Source: Caulobacter mirabilis (GTDB lineage Bacteria > Pseudomonadota > Alphaproteobacteria > Caulobacterales > Caulobacteraceae). From it: a DNA stretch of 64,000 nucleotides. The stretch is from positions 3,286,001 to 3,350,000 of the forward strand of contig NZ_CP024201.1 of assembly GCF_002749615.1 (NCBI RefSeq), written 5' to 3'. Of the stretch, positions 50,355-60,277 are shown piece by piece; the first letter of the stretch is position 1, and each line of letters opens with the position of its first letter. Made by a program: the position numbers and the translations under genes. The notes under the pieces were generated by a model. That model made no database searches. It saw nothing but the letters and a program-made list of their open reading frames with translations, and was not told the origin of the DNA.

Positions 50355-51875
50355 CTAGTTGGCCAGTCGGCGCAGGAAGGACGGGATCTCGAGATCGTCA
50401 GATTCGTCGGCCTGCGGCTCTTCCATCAGCGGCTGCGGCTGGGCGCGCCCGCCCTGGCTCCGCGGAGCCTCGTAGCGAGCCTGCTGCTGTGGCGGTTGCT
50501 GCTGCTGGCGGCTGCCGAACAGGCTCAGGAAGCCCTTGCGCTGCTGGCGGCTCTCGCCGAAGTGCGGATCGGCGTAGAGCGGACCGCCGAGCTCTTCCTC
50601 GTCGGCCACCAGCGGGTCGACGATGACCGTGCGCTGCTGCGGCTGCTGGACGACCGGCTGCTGGACGATCGGCGCGGCGGCCTGGACCGGTTGAGGCGCG
50701 GGCGGCGCTTCGAAGGACAGCTCCGGCTCGTACTCGGCGACCACCGGCTCGATCAGCTCGGGAGCCGGCGCGGCATAGGCGATCGGCTCAGGCGCACGGG
50801 CGACAGGCTCGTAGGCGGGCTGCGGCGCCGGGACCGGCTGCGCCGGATCGACGATCAGCGGCTTGGCCGTGGCGTTCACGCGGGTGGTGCGGTGCGGTTC
50901 GATGGCGGCGATCGAGGCGCCGTCCATGCCGGTGGCCACGACCGACACGCGGATCATGCCCTCCAGGGCCGGATCGAAGGCCGCGCCGAAGATCACATTG
51001 GCTTCCGGATCGACCTGGTCGGTGATGGCGTTGGCCGCCTCGTCGACTTCCAGCAGGGTCATGTCCAGGCCGCCGGTGACGTTCACCAGCACGGCCTTGG
51101 CGCCCTTCAGCGAGACTTCGTCCAGCAGCGGGTTCTGGATCGCGTTCTGGGCGGCCATCAGGGCGCGGTCGTCGCCGCTCGCCTCGCCGGTGCCCATCAT
51201 CGCCTTGCCCATCTCGGTCATGACCGTGCGGACGTCGGCGAAGTCGAGGTTGATCAGGCCCGGCAGCACCATCAGGTCGGTGATGGAGCGGACGCCCGAG
51301 TGCAGGACCTGGTCGGCCATGCCGAAGGCCTCGGCGAAGGTCGTGCGCTCGTTGGCGACGCGGAACAGGTTCTGGTTCGGGATGACGATCAGGGTGTCGA
51401 CGTAGCGCTGCAGCTCGGCGATGCCGGCGTCGGCCAGCCGCATGCGGTGGCGGCCTTCGAAGTGGAACGGCTTGGTGACCACGCCCACGGTCAGGATGCC
51501 GCGCTCACGCGCGCACTTGGCGATGATCGGCGCCGCGCCGGTGCCGGTGCCGCCGCCCATGCCGGCGGTGATGAAGACCATGTGGGCGCCGTCGAGGTGC
51601 TCGCCGATCTCCGGCGAACTCTCTTCGGCGGCGCTCATGCCGACTTCCGGATGCGCGCCGGCGCCCAGGCCCTGAGTCACCTGCACGCCAAGCTGGATGC
51701 GGCGCTCGGTCTTGGAAAACTGCAGCTGCTGCGCGTCGGTGTTGGCGACGACGAACTCGACGCCCTCCAGACCCGCCTCGATCATGTTGTTGACGGCGTT
51801 CCCGCCGGCCCCGCCGACGCCGAAAACGACGATCCTGGGCTTCAGTTCGGTGGTTTGCGGCGCGTAGAGCTTCAT
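50355..51875 (-). CDS. ftsZ: Cell-division GTPase FtsZ
   Basis: Tubulin homologue that forms the Z-ring. 506 residues from the ATG at 51875, the long alphaproteobacterial form. GTP-binding tubulin signature GGGTGTG (107-113), T7 loop [11 protein letters not shown], then a roughly 170-residue Pro/Gln-rich linker (about 320-490) and the conserved C-terminal peptide [12 protein letters not shown] for FtsA and other partners. It has its own promoter region (51876-52074) with CtrA and CcrM sites and a strong terminator. Confidence 0.98.
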   Translation of the reverse strand: MKLYAPQTTELKPRIVVFGVGGAGGNAVNNMIEAGLEGVEFVVANTDAQQLQFSKTERRIQLGVQVTQGLGAGAHPEVGMSAAEESSPEIGEHLDGAHMVFITAGMGGGTGTGAAPIIAKCARERGILTVGVVTKPFHFEGRHRMRLADAGIAELQRYVDTLIVIPNQNLFRVANERTTFAEAFGMADQVLHSGVRSITDLMVLPGLINLDFADVRTVMTEMGKAMMGTGEASGDDRALMAAQNAIQNPLLDEVSLKGAKAVLVNVTGGLDMTLLEVDEAANAITDQVDPEANVIFGAAFDPALEGMIRVSVVATGMDGASIAAIEPHRTTRVNATAKPLIVDPAQPVPAPQPAYEPVARAPEPIAYAAPAPELIEPVVAEYEPELSFEAPPAPQPVQAAAPIVQQPVVQQPQQRTVIVDPLVADEEELGGPLYADPHFGESRQQRKGFLSLFGSRQQQQPPQQQARYEAPRSQGGRAQPQPLMEEPQADESDDLEIPSFLRRLAN

Positions 51876-51948
51876 TTGGGACCCCGTGTCCTGGCGTTCT
51901 TCTCGAACAGCCCGGCGACCCGCCCGCCGGGAATGCCTTACGGCGGGG

Positions 51949-52058
51949 TTAACAATCAGACCCACATCCTTAATCGGCAGTTAATCGCATAGCCTGAGTC
52001 GGCCCTTCATCGAGCCGTCGCCGGAGGAAAACCTGTGGAAATAAGGGGAAAGCGAATC
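51949..52058 (-). promoter_or_regulatory. ftsZ control region with CtrA site and CcrM methylation sites
   Basis: TTAA-TCGGCAG-TTAA at 51970-51984 matches the full CtrA recognition sequence TTAA-N7-TTAA. A further TTAAC half-site is at 51949-51953. GANTC sites, targets of CcrM methylation and GcrA, are at 51996-52000 (GAGTC) and 52054-52058 (GAATC). In Caulobacter crescentus, CtrA represses ftsZ and CcrM/GcrA promote it, so the layout agrees with known cell-cycle control. Confidence 0.75.
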
Positions 52059-52074
52059 GCCTCCCCCATTATGG

Positions 52075-53400
52075 CTACAGATTGTCGCGCAGCCAGGCCG
52101 CGACCTTGGTCACCGCGCCGGCGCTGGGATCGACCGGCTCGCGCCGCTTGCCGGCCCCCGCCAGGATCTTGCCGGACACCGCCTCGCGCGGCCCGAAGGC
52201 GGCGCGGTGAAGCACGCCGGCGGCGGCGCAGAAGGCCGGGCCGGTCACGGCGTCGGCGAGGTGCGGAACGCGGCGCGGACGGCCCAGACGAACCGGACGA
52301 TCGAACACCCGCACGGCCACTTCGCGCACGCCGGCCAGCTGGCTGGCGCCGCCGGTCAGGACGATGCCGGCGCCCGGCTCGATCGGCGCGCCCGAGGCCT
52401 TCAGCCGCTCACGGAGCAGCTCCAGCGTCTCCTCGACGCGGGGCGAGATGATGCCCTTCAGCAGTGAGCGCGGCGCGATCACCGGACCGGCGCCCGGGTC
52501 GTCGCCGCGCGGCGGCGCCTCGATCATCTCACGGTCTTCGTTGGCCGAGGCGATCGCCGAGCCGTGCAGGGTCTTGATCCGCTCGGCGCCGGCGCGGGAG
52601 GTCGACAGGCCGCGGGCGATGTCCTGGGTCACGTGCTCGCCGCCGACAGGCAGGCATTCGACATGGACCAGCGAGCCGCCGCTGAACACCGCCGCCGAGG
52701 TCGTGCCGCCGCCCATATCGATGCAGATGGCGCCCAGGTCCATCTCGTCCTCTTCCAGCGCCGCCAGCGCGGAGACGAACGGCGCGGCCACCACGCCCTC
52801 GAGCTGCAGATGGGCGCGCTCGACGCAGTGGCTCAGCGTCTGGAACACCGTCTCGGCGACCGAGATGACCAGCAGGTCGACGCCCAGGGTCTTGCCGAAC
52901 ATGGCGCGCGGATCGCGCACGCCCTTCTGTCCGTCCACGGACCAGGCGATCGGCAGGATATGCAGCGGGCGGCGGCCCGGCAGGCGGATCTGCGCCAGGG
53001 CCGAGGCCAGGGCGCGCGAGCAGTCGTTGTCCGAGATCGGACGGGCGCCGATCGACACGCGCGCCGACACGCGGTGGCTGGCCATCTGGCCGCCGGCGGT
53101 GGCGATGGTCACGCCCTGGACGCTGACCCCGGCGACCGACTCGGCGCGCTCGACCGCCAGGGCGATGGCCTCGGCGGCCTCGTCCATGCTGCAGATGGTG
53201 GCGCCCTTGACGCCGCGCGACTGCACGTAGCCGACGCCCGCCGTGGTCAGGGTGCGCTCGCCGCGGCGCACGCCGTCGGGCTTCATCACGAAGCAGGCCA
53301 CCTTAGAGGCGCCCAGGTCGACAGCCGCGATCACGGGCTGGCGCGCAAGCGCCGCCTTCAGGCCGTCGCGAGCCTGTTTGCGATCGTCCGGTCGAGCCAT
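52075..53400 (-). CDS. ftsA: Cell-division actin homologue FtsA
   Basis: Tethers FtsZ to the membrane. 441 residues from the ATG at 53400; a GTG at 53412 with GAGGG before it is an equally possible start. ATP-binding elements VIAAVDLGASKVACFVM, AICIDMGGGTTSAAVFSGG and GIVLTGGASQLAGV are present, with the 1C subdomain between the first two. The C-terminal KVAAWLRDNL is the expected membrane-targeting amphipathic helix. It is separated from ftsZ by 199 bp with a promoter. Confidence 0.96.
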   Translation of the reverse strand: MARPDDRKQARDGLKAALARQPVIAAVDLGASKVACFVMKPDGVRRGERTLTTAGVGYVQSRGVKGATICSMDEAAEAIALAVERAESVAGVSVQGVTIATAGGQMASHRVSARVSIGARPISDNDCSRALASALAQIRLPGRRPLHILPIAWSVDGQKGVRDPRAMFGKTLGVDLLVISVAETVFQTLSHCVERAHLQLEGVVAAPFVSALAALEEDEMDLGAICIDMGGGTTSAAVFSGGSLVHVECLPVGGEHVTQDIARGLSTSRAGAERIKTLHGSAIASANEDREMIEAPPRGDDPGAGPVIAPRSLLKGIISPRVEETLELLRERLKASGAPIEPGAGIVLTGGASQLAGVREVAVRVFDRPVRLGRPRRVPHLADAVTGPAFCAAAGVLHRAAFGPREAVSGKILAGAGKRREPVDPSAGAVTKVAAWLRDNL

Positions 53401-53431
53401 GCTCTTGAGCACCCCTGCCCTCTTCCTTCCT

Positions 53432-54340
53432 TCAGACGCCCGCCGCCGACACTTCGCCGGGCAGCGCGCGGGTGGTGCGCGGCCGCAGGGCCACCAGGCC
53501 CGGATCGCGCAGATCGATACGTTCGAAGCCCAGCTCCAGGATCCGCTGGCGCTGGTCGAGCTGGTCCAGCTGGATCAGCGCGGATTCTTCCTCGACGGCC
53601 GGCAGCTGGACGATCCCGCCGTCCTTCAGCCGCAGATCCCAGCGACGACCGTCGACACGGACCAGCGCCTCGAGCCGGTCGCGCAGGCGCGGCCGCGACT
53701 GCACCGCCGGCAGGATCTGGGCGGCCGTCTCGTTGGCGCCCTCGCCGACGATCAGCGGCAGCTGCGGGAAACGGCCCGGGTCGGCTTCGGGAATCCGCTG
53801 GCCGGTGGAGTCGATGACCCAGGTGCGGCCCTGGGACTGCCAGACCGCCAGGGTCTCGCGCTCCTTGACGGCGACCACGAGGGTATCGGGCAGCAGGCGC
53901 ACGACCTGCACTTCCTTGACCCAGCCGACGCGGGCGACCGCGGCGCGAATCGCCTCCAGGTCCAGGTCCAGGATCGGCAGGCCGGCATGCAGGCCGGTGG
54001 CGGCCAGGATCGCGTCCTGGGCCATCGGCGAAGCGCCCTGCACGTGGATCTTGTTCAGGCGGAATCCGGCGCCCGCGGTCTGGCCGGCGACGACGGACTT
54101 GGTCCCGTCGGCCAGACGCTCGCCGCGATGTCCGGTGGACAGGGCCACGACCAGGCCGACGACCAGAACCAGGCCGGCGGCTCCGAAGGCCACGACGGGA
54201 GGCAGCACGCCCTGCGCCGCGCGCAGCTTGGCCGCGGGCTTCGGCGCCGTGGAGGCGGCGCGGGCTTTTCCCCTGCTTGCGGGCGCTTTGGCCCGGGGCT
54301 TGGCGTTACCCTGCCTTGCCCCCCGCACTGCCGCGGGCAT
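53432..54340 (-). CDS. ftsQ: Cell-division protein FtsQ
   Basis: Bitopic divisome protein linking FtsB/FtsL to the machinery. 302 residues; the ATG at 54340 has GGAGG six bases before it and is preferred over earlier codons. A basic cytoplasmic tail ([15 protein letters not shown]), one membrane helix (about 45-67), then the POTRA domain (about 90-160: [35 protein letters not shown]) and FtsQ domain. Its start lies 35 bp inside the end of ddl. Confidence 0.94.
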   Translation of the reverse strand: MPAAVRGARQGNAKPRAKAPASRGKARAASTAPKPAAKLRAAQGVLPPVVAFGAAGLVLVVGLVVALSTGHRGERLADGTKSVVAGQTAGAGFRLNKIHVQGASPMAQDAILAATGLHAGLPILDLDLEAIRAAVARVGWVKEVQVVRLLPDTLVVAVKERETLAVWQSQGRTWVIDSTGQRIPEADPGRFPQLPLIVGEGANETAAQILPAVQSRPRLRDRLEALVRVDGRRWDLRLKDGGIVQLPAVEEESALIQLDQLDQRQRILELGFERIDLRDPGLVALRPRTTRALPGEVSAAGV

Positions 54341-55253
54341 ACGCATCCTCCACAATCCAGAGCACCAGTTGGTCGAACGACGTCCCCAGATGGGCCGCCT
54401 GCTCCGGAACGAGGGAGGTGGGCGTCATGCCGGGCTGCGTGTTGACCTCCAAAAGGACCAGAAGACGCTTAACAGGGTCATAACGAAGATCACTTCGGGT
54501 CACCCCTCGGCAACCAAGAGCGGCGTGGGCCAGCTCCGACAGGCGCAGGGCCTCGTCGAAAGCCTCCTGCGGAATCCGCGCCGGCAGGACATGCTGGGAG
54601 CCGCCTTCGGAATATTTGGCGTCGTAGTCGTAGAAGTCGGTGCGCGGAATGATCTCGGTCACCGTCTGCGCCTTGCCGTCCATGACCCCGACGGCCAGCT
54701 CCATGCCGGCGATGTAGGGCTCGACCATGACCTCCTCGCCGTAGGTCCAGCTGGGCGCCACGACTTCCTGCGGCGGGGTGTTGGCCCCCTCGCGGACGAT
54801 GAAGACCCCGACCGAGGACCCCTCGGCGTTCGGCTTCACGACATAGGGCGGCGGCAGGACGTGGTCGCGGGCGACATCATGGCGATTGTACAGGCCGCCG
54901 CCGGGCACGGTGACGCCGGCCGCGGCCATGACGGCCTTCGACTTGGCCTTGTCCATGGCCAGGGCCGAGGACAGCACCCCGCAGTGGGTATAGGGCAGGC
55001 CCAGGGTCTCCAGCACGCCCTGGACGCAGCCGTCCTCGCCCCACTCGCCGTGCAGGGCGTTGAAGACCACGTCCGGCTTCACGGCGGTCAGCACCTGGGC
55101 CAGGTCGCGGCCGGCGTCGACGCGGGTGACCTTGGCCCCCAGGTTCTCCAGCGCCTTGGCGCAGGCCGCGCCGGAGACCAGGCTGACCTCGCGCTCCGAC
55201 GACAGGCCGCCCAGCAGGACGGCGACGTGGTGACCTTGCAGGGGCAGGCTCAT
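54306..55253 (-). CDS. ddl: D-alanine--D-alanine ligase
   Basis: Makes the D-Ala-D-Ala end of the peptidoglycan stem. 315-residue ATP-grasp enzyme: [14 protein letters not shown] (15-28), HGEWGEDG (about 68-75), [16 protein letters not shown] for ATP binding, SDLRYD and [18 protein letters not shown] for Mg and substrate. Its start overlaps the stop of the upstream M28 peptidase gene by 4 bp. Its 3' part carries a candidate CtrA site for ftsQA. Confidence 0.95.
   Translation of the reverse strand: MSLPLQGHHVAVLLGGLSSEREVSLVSGAACAKALENLGAKVTRVDAGRDLAQVLTAVKPDVVFNALHGEWGEDGCVQGVLETLGLPYTHCGVLSSALAMDKAKSKAVMAAAGVTVPGGGLYNRHDVARDHVLPPPYVVKPNAEGSSVGVFIVREGANTPPQEVVAPSWTYGEEVMVEPYIAGMELAVGVMDGKAQTVTEIIPRTDFYDYDAKYSEGGSQHVLPARIPQEAFDEALRLSELAHAALGCRGVTRSDLRYDPVKRLLVLLEVNTQPGMTPTSLVPEQAAHLGTSFDQLVLWIVEDAYARGSAGGKAG
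54469..54484 (-). promoter_or_regulatory. Candidate CtrA site within ddl, upstream of ftsQA
   Basis: TTAA-CAGGGTC-ATAAC (54469-54484) differs from the CtrA consensus TTAA-N7-TTAAC at one base. It lies about 130 bp before ftsQ. In Caulobacter crescentus a CtrA-activated ftsQA promoter lies within the upstream ddl gene, which supports this reading. Confidence 0.45.
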
Positions 55254-56632
55254 TTGGAGTCCTTCAGGGCGCGGAAGTCGATGTCGCTGTCGGCGATCAT
55301 GTAGAGGGTCGAGGCCCAGGCGGCGACGTTCTGGCTCAGCTGCCGGGGGTCGACCTTGTCGATGGTGTCGTCCTCGGAATGGTGCAGGTCGAAGTAGCGG
55401 CTGGCGTCCTGGCGCAGGCCGAACACCGGCACGCCGGCGTCCTGCAGACCCTCGACGTCGGAGCCGCCGAACGTGGCTTCCTCACGCGAGACGATGACCT
55501 TCAGCGGGGCCAGCAGGCTGGCCAGCTGGCCGCCCAGCGGCGTCGCGGCGGCGCCCTTCGGCAGCTGCAGGGCGTAGACGCGGTCGGCGCCCAGGTCGCT
55601 CTCGCTGGCGGTGATGATATTGCCGAGGATGTCCTTGTGCGCCTTGGCGTAGGCCTCGCTGGAGCCGCCGGTCTCCTCCGAGCCCCACATCACCACGCGG
55701 ATGGTCCGGCGCGGGTGACGCGGCAGGTCGCCGATCAGCTTGGCCGCGGCGGTGGTGATGGCGATGCCCGAGGCGTCGTCGATCGCGCCCGTGCCGACGT
55801 CCCAGCTGTCCAGGTGACCGCCGATGACGATGACTTCCTCGGGCTTCTCGCTGCCCGGGATATCGCCGGAGATGTTCCAGGCCACGGTCTTGTCGCTGGT
55901 GGTCGAGGCCATGGCCAGCTTGACCTTCACCGGGCCGCGAGCGGCCAGACGCTCCAGCAGGTCCGCGTCGGGCACGCCCAGGGCGGCGGCCGGGATCCTG
56001 GCCACGCCCTCGGCGTAGCGGGTGCCGCCGGTGTGAGCCAGGCGCGAGTCGGAGGTGGAGATCGAGCGGACCAGATAGGCGACCGCGCCGCGCTTGGCCG
56101 CCTCCGACGGGCCCGAACGGCGGGCGACGCCGGCGGCGCCGTAGCCCTGGCCGTCCTGGGTGCGGGTCATGGCCTGGGTGACGACGGCGATCTTGCCGTT
56201 CAGCGACCCGGCGGGCGCGGCCAGCAGATCGGCGTAGGCCTTGAACACCACGATCTCGGCCTCGATCCCCTTGGCCGGCGTCGGGACGCTGTTGCCCAGG
56301 CCGATGATCGACAGCCTGAACGGATAGGGCGCGACCACCGAGGCGGACTCGGGCCCACGCGCCCACGACGGCTTGGCGAACTCCTCGACGCGGATGTTCT
56401 CGAAGCCGAGCTTCTTGAGCGTGTCGACGCCCCAGTCCTTGGCCCGGGCCATGGCCGGCGAGCCGACCGGACGCGGCCCGATGCCGGTGGTCAGGTCGTC
56501 CAGCACGGTCCAGGCGGTCTGGTCGACCAGCGCCTTGTCCCGCAGGGCGGCGGCGGTGTCGACGGGCTCGGCGGCGACAGCCGCGGTCGAAAGGGCGAGG
56601 GAGGCCGCGAGGGCGAGCAGGGAAATGCGCAT
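55250..56632 (-). CDS. Exported M28-family zinc metallopeptidase
   Basis: 460 residues with a signal peptide (about 1-20, [18 protein letters not shown]). A PA domain lies in the middle (about 115-220). The M28 catalytic core has [19 protein letters not shown] (first His and bridging Asp), [13 protein letters not shown] (catalytic Glu, ligand Glu), [10 protein letters not shown] and the last His in [13 protein letters not shown]. It could be an aminopeptidase or carboxypeptidase of the periplasm. Its stop overlaps the ddl start by 4 bp (ATGA), so it is co-translated with ddl in the division cluster. Confidence 0.92.
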   Translation of the reverse strand: MRISLLALAASLALSTAAVAAEPVDTAAALRDKALVDQTAWTVLDDLTTGIGPRPVGSPAMARAKDWGVDTLKKLGFENIRVEEFAKPSWARGPESASVVAPYPFRLSIIGLGNSVPTPAKGIEAEIVVFKAYADLLAAPAGSLNGKIAVVTQAMTRTQDGQGYGAAGVARRSGPSEAAKRGAVAYLVRSISTSDSRLAHTGGTRYAEGVARIPAAALGVPDADLLERLAARGPVKVKLAMASTTSDKTVAWNISGDIPGSEKPEEVIVIGGHLDSWDVGTGAIDDASGIAITTAAAKLIGDLPRHPRRTIRVVMWGSEETGGSSEAYAKAHKDILGNIITASESDLGADRVYALQLPKGAAATPLGGQLASLLAPLKVIVSREEATFGGSDVEGLQDAGVPVFGLRQDASRYFDLHHSEDDTIDKVDPRQLSQNVAAWASTLYMIADSDIDFRALKDSK

Positions 56633-56697
56633 GCCCCGGCGGTGCGATAGCGCGGCCCCTGTGTCAAGCGGGCCGCCCTGACCCCGGGCTAAGAATT

Positions 56698-56811
56698 TCT
56701 CCTCTCCCTCTGGGAGAGGGGGACCACCCGAAGGGTGGTGGAGAGGGTCCTCGGCGTTTGGCCCCCTCCACCATGCTGCGCATGGTCCCCCTCCCCCGAT
56801 GGGGGAGGATC
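56698..56811. repeat. Palindromic intergenic element upstream of the M28 gene
   Basis: Left arm has CTCTCCC/GGGAGAG and ACCACCC-gaa-GGGTGGT hairpins. Right arm mirrors it with ACCATG-ctg-CGCATGGT and CTCCCCC/GGGGGAG. The two halves pair over the CCCTCCACCA...TGGTGGAGAGGG parts. It resembles the repeat family at 13277 and 57347 in size and layout but has different sequence. It fills most of the 264-bp gap before the thioesterase gene. Confidence 0.6.
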
Positions 56812-56896
56812 GGGACCGCTGGGGAGGGTCGGACTTCATGCCGCCACAACGCTGTCAGCAGCATGTCGGCAGGGTGCCCTCCACAAGGAGATCGCC

Positions 56897-57340
56897 ATGC
56901 CCGTCGCCACCGCCCTCGACGCCCTGCCCCGCCCGCCTTGCGCCGAGCTGCTCGGCTGGCATGTGCTGGACGCCGACATCGAGAAGGGCTGGATCCGGAT
57001 CGGCTTCGAGGGACGACCAGAGTTCCTCAACCCCTCGGGCTACGTCCAGGGCGGGCTGCTGGCGGCCATGCTCGACGACGCCATGGGCCCAGCGGTGTTC
57101 GCCATGACAGAGGGTCGGATGTACACGGTGACCATGGACATGAACGTGTCCTACCTGGCGCCCGCCAAGCCGGGTCCGCTGTTCGGCGAAGGCCGGGTGG
57201 TGCAGCTGGGCCGAAGCGTGGGCTTCCTGGAGGCGACGCTGACGGACGCCGACGGCGTGCTGCTGGCCCGCGCCACCTCGACGGCCCGGCTGGTGGCGAG
57301 CGAGAAGGCCGTCACCAGCCTGGCCGCCCGATCCGCTTGA
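56897..57340 (+). CDS. PaaI-family hotdog thioesterase
   Basis: 147 residues from the ATG at 56897, with AAGGAG six bases before it. Hotdog fold: RPEFLNPSGYVQGGLLAAML (about 38-57) carries the catalytic region (Gly/Asp side at LLAAMLDDAMG), followed by YTVTMDMNVSYLAPAKPG, the strand that lines the acyl-CoA pocket. Probable acyl-CoA thioesterase. It is encoded on the plus strand between murB and the M28 gene and so interrupts the leftward division cluster. Confidence 0.85.
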   Translation: MPVATALDALPRPPCAELLGWHVLDADIEKGWIRIGFEGRPEFLNPSGYVQGGLLAAMLDDAMGPAVFAMTEGRMYTVTMDMNVSYLAPAKPGPLFGEGRVVQLGRSVGFLEATLTDADGVLLARATSTARLVASEKAVTSLAARSA

Positions 57341-57346
57341 AACCGG

Positions 57347-57454
57347 GTCCTCCCCTCTGGGGGAGGTGGCTCGCCGAAGGCGAGACGGAGGGGGTCTGTC
57401 GCGCTCATCACCCCCTCAGTCGGCTGCGCCGACAGCTCCCCCAGAGGGGAGCAT
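57347..57454. repeat. Palindromic intergenic repeat, copy 2 (inverted relative to copy 1)
   Basis: Its reverse complement matches 13277-13385 along both arms (for example GCTCCCCTCTGGGGGAGCTG and CGGCGAGCCACCTCCCCCAG); only the central 15 or so bases differ. It fills the 122-bp gap between the convergent thioesterase and murB genes and could terminate both. Confidence 0.75.
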
Positions 57455-57462
57455 CCCGAGCC

Positions 57463-58368
57463 TCAGGCCGGCCGCCCGATCCGCTTGATTTCCCAGTTCA
57501 GCTCGACGCCGGTCTTGGCCTTCACGTCGGCGCGGACCGCGTCGCCCAGGCCTTCCAGGTCGGCCGCCGTGGCCTCGCCGGTGTTGATCATGAAGTTGCT
57601 GTGCAGTTCGCTGAACTTGGCCCCGCCGAACAGCTTCCCGCGCCAGCCGGCCTCGTCGACCAGCTTCCAGGACGAATGCCCCGGCGGGTTCTTGAAGGTC
57701 GAGCCCCCGGTTTTCTCGCGGATCGGCTGGGTGGTCTCGCGCCGGGCGGTGATCTCGGCCATTCGGGCCTTGATCACCGCCGGGTCGTCGGGCAGCCCCT
57801 CGAAGGCCGCGCCCAGCACCACCACCGGCTCGCCGTCCTGCAGCGCGCTGTGGCGGTAGGTGTAGCGCAGTTCCTTGAGCGGCAGCTCGCGCACCTGGCC
57901 GGAACGGTCCATGACCCGCGCCGAGATCAGGACGTTGACCGTCTCGGAGCCGTAGCAGCCGGCGTTCATGATCACCGCGCCGCCGACCGTGCCGGGGATG
58001 CCGGCGTAGAACTCCAGCCCGGCGATGCCGGCCTCGGCCGCCTTGCGGGCCAGGATGGCGTCCGGCACAGCCGAGCCGGCGCGGATGCGGTTGCCCTCCA
58101 GCGGCTCGACGGCGTTGAAGCCGCGTCCCAGCCGGATGACCACGCCCTCGACGCCGCCGTCGCGGACCAGCAGGTTCGACCCCACCCCGATCGGGATAAT
58201 CGGCACGGCCGGGTCCAGCGCCTTGAGGAAATCGGCGAGATCAGCCTCATCCTCGGGCAGGAACACGACATCCGCCGGCCCGCCCACGCGGAACCAGGTG
58301 AACGGCGCCAGCGCCTCGTCGCGCAGCAGCTTGCCGCGGACCGCGGGGAGGTTGTCTTTCCAGGTCAC
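57463..58368 (-). CDS. murB: UDP-N-acetylenolpyruvoylglucosamine reductase
   Basis: NADPH/FAD enzyme that makes UDP-MurNAc. 301 residues from the GTG at 58368, chosen because it overlaps the upstream gene's stop as GTGA. FAD-binding motifs: [32 protein letters not shown] and [15 protein letters not shown]. Catalytic region [16 protein letters not shown] and the closing [16 protein letters not shown]. Upstream of it is an unusual small gene rather than murC directly. Confidence 0.95.
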   Translation of the reverse strand: MTWKDNLPAVRGKLLRDEALAPFTWFRVGGPADVVFLPEDEADLADFLKALDPAVPIIPIGVGSNLLVRDGGVEGVVIRLGRGFNAVEPLEGNRIRAGSAVPDAILARKAAEAGIAGLEFYAGIPGTVGGAVIMNAGCYGSETVNVLISARVMDRSGQVRELPLKELRYTYRHSALQDGEPVVVLGAAFEGLPDDPAVIKARMAEITARRETTQPIREKTGGSTFKNPPGHSSWKLVDEAGWRGKLFGGAKFSELHSNFMINTGEATAADLEGLGDAVRADVKAKTGVELNWEIKRIGRPA

Positions 58369-58790
58369 ACTGAAGTCTCTGCTATTTCGCCTTGAGAGGC
58401 CTTGGACCAAACGAGATGTGTTTCGCCATCGACGAAACCGATACCAATCGCCTGGATGCCTTTCAGAATCCGGAAGCGGTCATCGGCGACGTACCGGGCC
58501 AGCAGGGTTTGGGTTCGCTCCAAGCAGTCCTCCCAACGCTCCCCGGAAAAGTCCGCAGGTATGGTGAGCGATCGTTGGCTGGGTTCCCAGACTTCATCAC
58601 AGGGCCAGTCTGGATTATTGGCATCGAAGCTACTCACACCAATCAGCTCGACCCCAAACCTCGCGTCTTCCTTTAAGGCGGGCTGGAACAGATTAGGCGA
58701 AATGGCGACCACCTCGCTCGGCAATCCATTCGCCAAGCTCAGAGCGAGCCACGCTTCGAAGTCCGCCGGAAAATCCGAAACCGTCAGCAT
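58365..58790 (-). CDS. Hypothetical immunity-like protein inserted between murC and murB
   Basis: 141 residues from the ATG at 58790; no family name is certain. Features: acidic, Trp-rich ([21 protein letters not shown] region near 50-70), and the end [20 protein letters not shown] followed by VWSK, a pattern I associate with polymorphic-toxin immunity proteins. GC is low: 32/60 (58381-58440) and 33/60 (58621-58680) by hand count, against 46/60 just inside murC (58861-58920). It starts 13 bp after murC and its stop overlaps murB as GTGA, so murB depends on its translation. Confidence 0.72.
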   Translation of the reverse strand: MLTVSDFPADFEAWLALSLANGLPSEVVAISPNLFQPALKEDARFGVELIGVSSFDANNPDWPCDEVWEPSQRSLTIPADFSGERWEDCLERTQTLLARYVADDRFRILKGIQAIGIGFVDGETHLVWSKASQGEIAETSV

Positions 58791-58803
58791 CAACCCAAGG
58801 GCC

Positions 58804-60225
58804 TCACGTCCCGAGCCCCTCCAGCTGCCCCGGCAGCGCATAGGCCCAGCTGGTGATGTCGCCGGCGCCGAGCAGCACGACGATGTCGCCGCTCCTGGCC
58901 TCCTCGGCGATCACCCCGGCCAGGGCCGCCGGCCCTTCGAGCGGCAGCGCGCGGCGGTGGCCGTAGCGGCGCAACCCCTCGACCAGGGCGTCGCGGTCGA
59001 CCCCTTCGATCGGCGCCTCGCCGGCGGTGTAGACGTCGGCCACCACCACTACATCGGCGTCGTTGAAGCAGGAGCTGAACTCGGCCATCAGGTCGCGCAG
59101 CCGGGTGTAGCGATGCGGCTGGACCACGGCGATGACCTTGCCTTCGGGCGTCACTGCGCGGGCGGCGGTCAGCACGCTGGAGATCTCGACCGGATGGTGG
59201 GCGTAGTCGTCGATGACCCGTACGCCGTTGACGACGCCGGTGGTGGTGAAGCGCCGCTTGACCCCGCCGAAGCCGGCCAGACCCTTGCGGACTCCCTCCT
59301 CGCCGACGCCCAGTTCACGGGCCACGGCGATGGCGGCGCAGGCGTTCATGACGTTGTGCTGGCCGGCCATCGGCAGCTTCAGGCCGTCGTAGCGGATCGG
59401 CTCGCCCTCGCGCGGCGAGATCAGCACGTCGAACTGCGCGCCCTCCGGCCCCATGGCGATGTTCATCGCCCGGACCTCGGACTGCGGGTTGGTCCCGTAG
59501 GTGACCAGCCGCCGGTTCTCGACCCGCGCGGTCAGGGCCTGCACCTCGGGGTGGTCCAGGCAGACCGCCGCGAAGCCGTAGAAGGGAATGTTCTCGACGA
59601 AGTCCTGGAAGCCCTTCTTCACCGCCTCGAAGTCGCCCCAGTGGTCCAGGTGCTCGGCGTCGATGTTGGTGACCACGGCGACGGTGGACTTCAGCTTCAG
59701 GAAGGTGCCGTCGCTCTCGTCGGCCTCGACCACGATCCAGTCGCCCTCGCCGACCTTGGCGTTGGTGCCGTAGGCGTTGATGATCCCGCCGTTGACCACC
59801 GTCGGGTCCAGCCCGCCCGCGTCGAGCAGGGTCGCGACCATCGAGGTGGTGGTGGTCTTGCCGTGCGTACCGCCGACGGCGATCGAGAACTGGAGGCGCA
59901 TCAGTTCGGCCAGCATCTCGGCCCGGCGGACCAGCGGCAGGCGGCGCTCGCGGGCGGCGGCCATCTCGGGATTATCGTGCTTGACGGCGGTCGAATAGAC
60001 GATGGCCGACGCGCCTTCGATGTTGGCGGCGTCCTGGCCGACGAAGATCCTGGCGCCCAGCTTCTCCAGCCGTTCGGTGTTGGCGCTGGCCTTCAGGTCC
60101 GATCCCTGCACCGTGTAGCCGATGCGGATCATGATCTCGGCGATGCCGCTCATGCCGATGCCGCCGATGCCGATGAAGTGCACGGGGCCGAGTTCGAAGG
60201 GGACGGGACGACGACGCTGGTTCAT
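58804..60225 (-). CDS. murC: UDP-N-acetylmuramate--L-alanine ligase
   Basis: Adds L-Ala to UDP-MurNAc in the cytoplasm. 473 residues. N-terminal Rossmann motif [16 protein letters not shown] (16-31), ATP loop GTHGKTTTT (119-127), EADESDGTF (Mg-binding) and [10 protein letters not shown] of the C-terminal Mur domain. The upstream plus-strand gene at 60278 leaves only 52 bp for a promoter, so murC cannot be read through from murG without crossing that gene antisense. Confidence 0.97.
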   Translation of the reverse strand: MNQRRRPVPFELGPVHFIGIGGIGMSGIAEIMIRIGYTVQGSDLKASANTERLEKLGARIFVGQDAANIEGASAIVYSTAVKHDNPEMAAARERRLPLVRRAEMLAELMRLQFSIAVGGTHGKTTTTSMVATLLDAGGLDPTVVNGGIINAYGTNAKVGEGDWIVVEADESDGTFLKLKSTVAVVTNIDAEHLDHWGDFEAVKKGFQDFVENIPFYGFAAVCLDHPEVQALTARVENRRLVTYGTNPQSEVRAMNIAMGPEGAQFDVLISPREGEPIRYDGLKLPMAGQHNVMNACAAIAVARELGVGEEGVRKGLAGFGGVKRRFTTTGVVNGVRVIDDYAHHPVEISSVLTAARAVTPEGKVIAVVQPHRYTRLRDLMAEFSSCFNDADVVVVADVYTAGEAPIEGVDRDALVEGLRRYGHRRALPLEGPAALAGVIAEEARSGDIVVLLGAGDITSWAYALPGQLEGLGT

Positions 60226-60277
60226 CGTCGCGAATTAGACGATTTGTCGGCCCGCCGAAATACGTCAGGGGAGCGGA

